Positions 58,906 through 64,000 of a DNA stretch of 64,000 bases are shown piece by piece; the first letter of the stretch is position 1; each line of letters starts with the position of its first letter. A program made the position numbers and the translations under genes. The notes beneath the pieces were generated by a model, which worked only from the letters and a program-made list of their open reading frames with translations, made no database searches and was not told the origin of the DNA. Source of the stretch: Ignelater luminosus (taxonomy: Eukaryota > Arthropoda > Insecta > Coleoptera > Elateridae); contig VTPC01004063.1 of the NCBI GenBank assembly GCA_011009095.1, positions 60,455 to 124,454 on the forward strand, written 5' to 3'.

Positions 58906-60929
58906 TCCTTCCTAACTTTGCAATTAGAGCCTGTACTTAGAGCTGTCCTTATTTCTGAGACGTTTTTATTTCTTGTCCGAATCCATTCATCCTTGCTTTT
59001 CTGAATGGAAATTAGTTAATATAGTTGGGAAAAGCTCTAGTTTGGGATAAGTACAGTCCTGATTGTTAAGACATGAATATTGAATTTGTGCATTTTGATT
59101 ATAATTCACTAGTTAGAAGAAGAGAGGATTTCTGAGGATTTTGCACATTAAATTAACTTACCAACTCTTATAATGCAGCACACTCTTTTGGCTGGATATC
59201 ATATTTAAGTATTAACTACAACAGTTATTGACCTTTTAGTGGGAATTAAAGTGATAAGTAGATTTCATTTTTAATGAGGGGATACTGAAACACCGCTGCC
59301 CTTCGTTAATATTTCATTCCGGGCTTTATTTGGATTGATATTTTGACATTTTAGTGTCTAGAAATAAACTTTTGGATCTTGTATATCAGTAGAGGTTAAT
59401 TTCAGCTATCGAAATTTTTGTTTCAAAAATAGGAATCCCTGCTGATGATGAGACTTAAACCAGTACTTAAACTTGTAAAAAAAGCTTGTATACTTGAGCA
59501 ATGTAAAGAATAGATTTAGAGTTAATCTGATCAGAAATTGATTCAGGCCAACTCTATACCAGATAGAGAAAAAGCTTTAAAAACTACTGAACTATTCAGT
59601 AAGAGATGATCCAAGATCGAGGTTACTAAACCATACGGAATTATGCCAAAATATCAAAATCACAATTCTAGGAAATATAATATCTAAAATTTACAGTTTA
59701 CAAAAAAATTTTAATTAATAATTTAGTTTTCTAGAAAATTATTACTTGCACATGGCATGCTTATTAATTTTCGCAATAAAAAGATATTGCAGTGCGAACT
59801 TTATTATTAAAAAATTTATTGAAAGTGTCTCTAAAAGTAAATTCACGAACACATTGTTTGTGATCACGAGAGAAATCGCTTAATTGATTGCCCACAAAAA
59901 TGTTTATTTGGTCACACTTGAAAAATTCTGTCAGGTTATTCAAGGAGAACATTGGAAATTATCTTGAAGAATTTGCTTTAATAACGCAAACTCGTGTCTT
60001 GGGACATAAGACAGTAAAACTATAATGAATTTCCGATCTACAAGGTTTGTTGGTATTTCTTGTTAAAGAAAAGGAAATAAATTATTTCATTGCAATATCA
60101 TTTACTACTGTCACGCACTTTCTTGTCAATTCTTATTATTTGTTTAGTAAATATTTCATTAAAATAATTGTCTGGCTGAGCATTGCTTTGCAATCAATTC
60201 TAAAACAATACTATTTATAATGTATGGGAAAAAGCGGTTTAATTAAGTTTTCTTGTCAACCGAATACTACAATTACTCGACTAAAAATGGAAAAAGACTG
60301 TCAAATGTATCTTCGTGAGACGTTAACGTAATTTTTCGTTACGGTCTGCTAATTTATTTCCTGTTCCCTTTTAGACTGTAATAGAATTTCTTGTCTACAA
60401 CATGACCAACTTCAACATTTAAGCTGCATATTTAAGTGCCCTTAAAAAATGGGGGAAGAAAAGTTGGTTAAAAATTCATGCAGTGCTGAAACTGAAATTA
60501 ATTAACTTTTGTTTAAAAAGAGATAAATAATGTAGTAGTAGGTACTGCTCGTAATACACAAACTAAACTTGCAAAATTTAACCAAGCACATTTAACATTT
60601 ATGAATGTAGAAGGTAATTATTTTGTTAAATGAGATCTGTCCTCCTCTGCTAGAACGCATTTCGCAGGTGAAAATGCGATTCTACTATCCCATGTAATGT
60701 AGCTATGCATGAAAGGTAACAAAAATAATAATTCTACTCTAATTAATTAAATTAATACAATAATTATTATTATTACTAATTTGTAAGTATTTTTTTAACT
60801 TTTTGGTAGATACACATATTTTTAGTAAATCTTTCATTTCTTTTTTTAAATTGTAATAAATAACTTGGGATTTCTTGTCTAAAATAATAATTGATGTCTG
60901 TAATCAATATTTTCTATTCTTAATTTTAG
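58906..60929. other. intron 4, last part: AT-rich, no recognisable gene
   Basis: A 62-codon minus-strand frame at 59952-59764 has no known match. Short AAT/ATT runs precede the exon 5 acceptor near 60725-60780. Confidence 0.4.
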
Positions 60930-61181
60930 AGTGGAGTGAATGGAAGTACATCATCTCCAGCGACGTCGGTTGTTTCATCTTCAACAGCCAAGCCAGTGCC
61001 ACCACCGAGGGACCATTTAAAAACTGAAAAAGATGGACGGCTTATTAATAGGACGCCTGCACCACAAATACCTGCTAGGATCACTAACAATAATAATAAT
61101 ATAACGGCTGCTGCAACTCCTGTAGCTGTAACAGCAGTGGAACCAACTAGAGAGCAATTAGATAGTATTAAAAAATATCAG
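60930..61181 (+). CDS. sdt: stardust exon 5, proline/alanine-rich linker leading to coiled coil
   Basis: The exon runs from the acceptor AATTTTAG to the donor CAG|GTTAGT and holds 84 codons in phase 0 at both ends. After SGVNGSTSSPATSVV comes a Pro-rich string with possible SH3-ligand character (KPVPPPRDH, PAPQIPARI), an Asn run (NNNNN, from AAT repeats), an Ala/Val/Thr stretch, and finally EPTREQLDSIKKYQ. That last piece resembles the start of the charged helix that precedes ECR2 and the L27 domains in PALS1/Stardust (LERIRQQQ in the human protein). The downstream exon with the rest of the helix is outside the window. Confidence 0.72.
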
Positions 61182-63343
61182 GTTAGTTGGCTCTTTTTAT
61201 TCGAATAATTTAAAAAGTTGTTACATGGGTTGTATAACTATTAGGCGCAATGGTGTGATATTTGTAGATTTGTAAGTATTCTAAATTTAAAAATGATCAT
61301 TGCTCAGAAAATCCAGTACTGTTATAAACCGCAAAACGGAACAAAAAATGCTTGTAGTTTTAGAACAAGGTAATAAAAAATTCCATCGTTTAGTATTTGT
61401 ATATTTCTATACTTCTTGAAAGTGTATAAATTAAATAAATAAACTTATTATGCAGGAAAGAATTACACTGGTTGGACTTCCAATTAATTAGGAGGTTTCA
61501 GTTACAAGCTAATACAAATGTCTAGTTTGATATGTTTCATTCATATTTTCAAGGTTAAAATTGGTTAGAATCTAAATACCTGTGTTACTTTAAATCGGAA
61601 GAGCTAAATTATGTTAAATTAGGGAAAAATTGTCTGCTGACTCATTATCAATTTTTAAAAAAGATTTTACTAATCCAGTTTACTAATTCAGTTATTAAAG
61701 TTTAGTAATCTAAAACATTTAATAGTAGTTGTACAGTACCTGTAGTATACATGAACAGCCAATTGACTATTATCAGAATTTCTGTTTTTATTATGTTAAG
61801 ACCAGCATTTACATTTCTAATACCCTCATAAAAATAAAAATAACAGTTTGTTTGAGCTGCTTTAACTATTTTTATGCTGCACAGTCTAATAACCTCAACC
61901 GAACTTTATTCTAGTGTAATAAGATCAGTAGAAGACTGACCAGGAAAATTAAATCGTACTACTTCGATTGTAGCACACAGAATAATTGTAAATCATTAGC
62001 ATACATAACACAAGCATATCTATTTTAATAAACATTATTGAAGAGAAGAGCCTCATTTAACTAACCCTGAGGCACACCTGATTTGTTTGATATATTAGAA
62101 TTCAACAAAATTTATTTCATGATATTGCATTTATGGAAGAATCTAATATTCGATCATTTTATTAATTACGGCTTCACATCTGCTGGGTATTAATCTTGAA
62201 TATTCCAATTTAAGAATCTTAATGTGCATCTTGAATATAGCAATGCTAGGCTATAGATGTTTAATGGAAAATGTGAAAAATAAATTGTAAATAAAATCAT
62301 AAAGTACTGCTTTTAAATTTGCAATACACATTCCATTTTACCATCACATCATGTCTTATCTAAAGCAACTGAAATTACTTAACGTTTGCCAATGAATGGA
62401 ATACGTATTTGCTATCATTTTCTTATAAGGTATAATAAAATTATAAAAACCTATTTATCTAACTGATACATTGAAAAAGAGATCCAATTATCATGCACTC
62501 AATGTTTGCTTTAACATGGACTATTCCACAATATATATGTTTTTGTATAGAATTAAATTGTTTTTATATAACTTTAGAATATATAAATACATATTAACTA
62601 TTACACAACAAAACAGCTAATGAATTCTATAAATTGTAATAACATTAACTTTCTGTATTATTGTTAAACAATAGTTCTATGTTTTACTACTCACAGTTTA
62701 TTGTTATGTTACTAAAATGAATTATTTAATATTTACATTGTCAAATTAAGCAAGCTTGCCTTGCCAGTAATTTATTATAGCGAGGGTAGAAGATTGCTAA
62801 AAACGTTATTACTAGACTTAGGATAGTTATGCACTAAAGAACTTGAAAACTAAATCCTCGCGCTGTAAAGACCGAAACTTTGATGCTTCTTATTATGATT
62901 AAATACGTTTAAGATTTTTAAAAATCGTGTGTGTTATTGAAGAAAATAATGTTAATTCAGGAACATGAAGTGTAATTATTCAACTACAAATAGAAAAAGG
63001 CAAAACTGCATCTGAAGTCTTAATATTTGTGTCATTTTCAAAAATCGCATAAAATTGCATAAAATTTGAAGTAACAAAATTGAAACCCTTAAGACTAGTT
63101 TATAGAAATGTTGATGTATTTTGAGTTATTAATTTTATAAACGAAATACTCTTTTTATTCTTGTTTCGGCCTTTCGAGTACATACATACATTTAATATCC
63201 GCTTTATCTTCTAACAAAAAAAAAAAAAAACTGAAGACAAAACGTCGGAAACCAAGAGCTGCACAACCCATAACATTTAACTAATAAATCCTTCCTCAAG
63301 AAAAGTTTAGCAATTTTTTTAAAAAATAACTGATCTATTGGGT
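61182..63343. other. intron downstream of exon 5, AT-rich
   Basis: Starts with the donor GTTAGT. No coding signal; an A15 run at 63216-63230 may be a retroposed tail. Confidence 0.45.
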
Positions 63344-63945
63344 TAGAGCCCTGCACACACCGAAATTTCTAGGCCCAGCCCGGGCCAACTGCAGACAAAC
63401 TTGACACGGCCCGAAAAAAAGTCGGTGACTTCTTGATCGGCTCGAGAGGCCCGAAAGGCCGGACAGAGAAACTCGAGGGCCGAAAAGTCCAAAAGAACTC
63501 GACGACCCGAGAGATCGGAATGACCCAACGGAGAAATCCGAAGGGCCGAAAGGTTCAAAAGACTCGACGGCTCGAGAGATCCGAATGGCCAGACAGAGAA
63601 GCCCGAAGGACCGAGAAGTCCAAAAGGCCCGACGCGACGTTCCGAGAGGCCCGGACAGTCTAAAAGGCTCGACAGACCCGTATTGCCAGACAAGCCTCAG
63701 AGATCCAGACGACCCGAAGGGCCGAGAAGTCCCAAAAGGTCCGACAGGCTCGACGGCCCGAAACACCCGAACGGTCCTACAAACCCGAGAGGTGACCTGA
63801 ACAGTCTGACAGACTCGAGAAGCCCGAAGGTCCGTGAAGTCTAAAAGGCCCAAACAAACTCATACGGCCGACAGGCTCCAACGGCTGGACAAACCCGAGA
63901 GGACCGATTGATCGAACGTAGGCCCGAAAAGCCCGATCAGCTTTC
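63344..63945 (-). mobile_element. GC-rich 9-bp-repeat element, copy H
   Basis: Begins with the family terminus TAGAGCCCTGCACAC, then TTGACACGGCCCG and CTTCTTGATCGG, and continues in CCCGANAGG units to the inner landmark GAACGTAGGCCCG. The other terminus is missing. The 172-codon open frame is a by-product of the period. Confidence 0.72.
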
Positions 63946-64000
63946 CAAAAACCTCATGTTTCATAATGAATTACTGAAATAGCATTATTATAAAAAGTAT

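Larger units (their letters stand above)
6094..61181 (+). other. sdt: stardust (PALS1/MPP5-type MAGUK) gene, partial, five exons visible
   Basis: Seen: five open segments with canonical borders and phases that fit exactly (0/0 between exons 1 and 2, a split Arg codon between 2 and 3, 0/0 between 3, 4 and 5), giving about 429 residues without a stop. Known: Stardust/PALS1 is an apical scaffold that binds Crumbs through its PDZ-SH3-GK module, Patj and Lin-7 through L27 domains, and Par-6 through an N-terminal ECR1 segment that in vertebrates reads HREMAVD followed by a proline. The third exon carries the same string. Inferred: this is the N-terminal half of the insect orthologue; the catalytically inactive GK end and other domains should follow to the right of the window. 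The first visible exon begins with an acceptor, so start codon and promoter are to the left. Exon numbers used here count only visible exons. Confidence 0.75.

Noticed and set aside
63335-63853. A 172-codon open frame and several others in the GC-rich blocks (also 9715-10252, 13186-13610, 43230-43745, 45476-45838, 54599-54927)
   Set aside because: They follow from the 9-bp period of a mobile element; all frames are open at once and copies differ freely in predicted protein.

Overview
This is a window of AT-rich arthropod, most likely insect, genomic DNA. It has introns with GT/AG borders, no operons, and dense decayed transposons: Jockey-like and RTE-like LINEs, a copia fragment, mariner-type remnants and pogo-like miniature elements.

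One host gene is supported. Five plus-strand exons (6094-6233, 24261-24793, 51231-51453, 51596-51736, 60930-61181) join with matching reading phases into about 429 residues. I identify it as the N-terminal half of stardust, the PALS1/MPP5-type MAGUK scaffold of the Crumbs polarity complex. The main evidence is the Par-6-binding segment HREMAVDVPD in the third exon and a coiled-coil/ECR2-like start at the end of the fifth. The gene is open at both ends: the L27, PDZ, SH3 and guanylate-kinase exons must lie beyond 64000, and the first visible exon is preceded by an acceptor site. Introns of about 18, 26 and 9 kb contrast with a 142-bp intron between the third and fourth exons.

The introns carry the rest. 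1-6093 holds pogo-like miniature elements, a ~93-bp minisatellite and a tRNA-like pseudogene inside an inverted repeat. Intron 1 (6234-24260) holds two GC-rich elements, a mariner-type remnant, a copia fragment and an antisense LINE. Intron 2 (24794-51230) is a graveyard: more GC-rich elements, a LINE ORF1/endonuclease fragment, a ~2.5-kb composite present twice in inverted orientation, a hAT-type element carrying an antisense RTE-like LINE, a second LINE, and a pseudogene of a multicopy arthropod family. Intron 4 (51737-60929) holds hairpin elements, a complete GC-rich element and two antisense LINE remnants.

The most notable repeat is a family of GC-rich islands (eight copies here) made of a degenerate 9-bp unit. 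Two copies end in TAGA-type inverted repeats and are flanked by 8-bp duplications, one of them perfect, so the family behaves as a non-autonomous hAT-like element. The 9-bp period keeps frames open and accounts for many long spurious ORFs, some reading as Gly-Pro-X strings.
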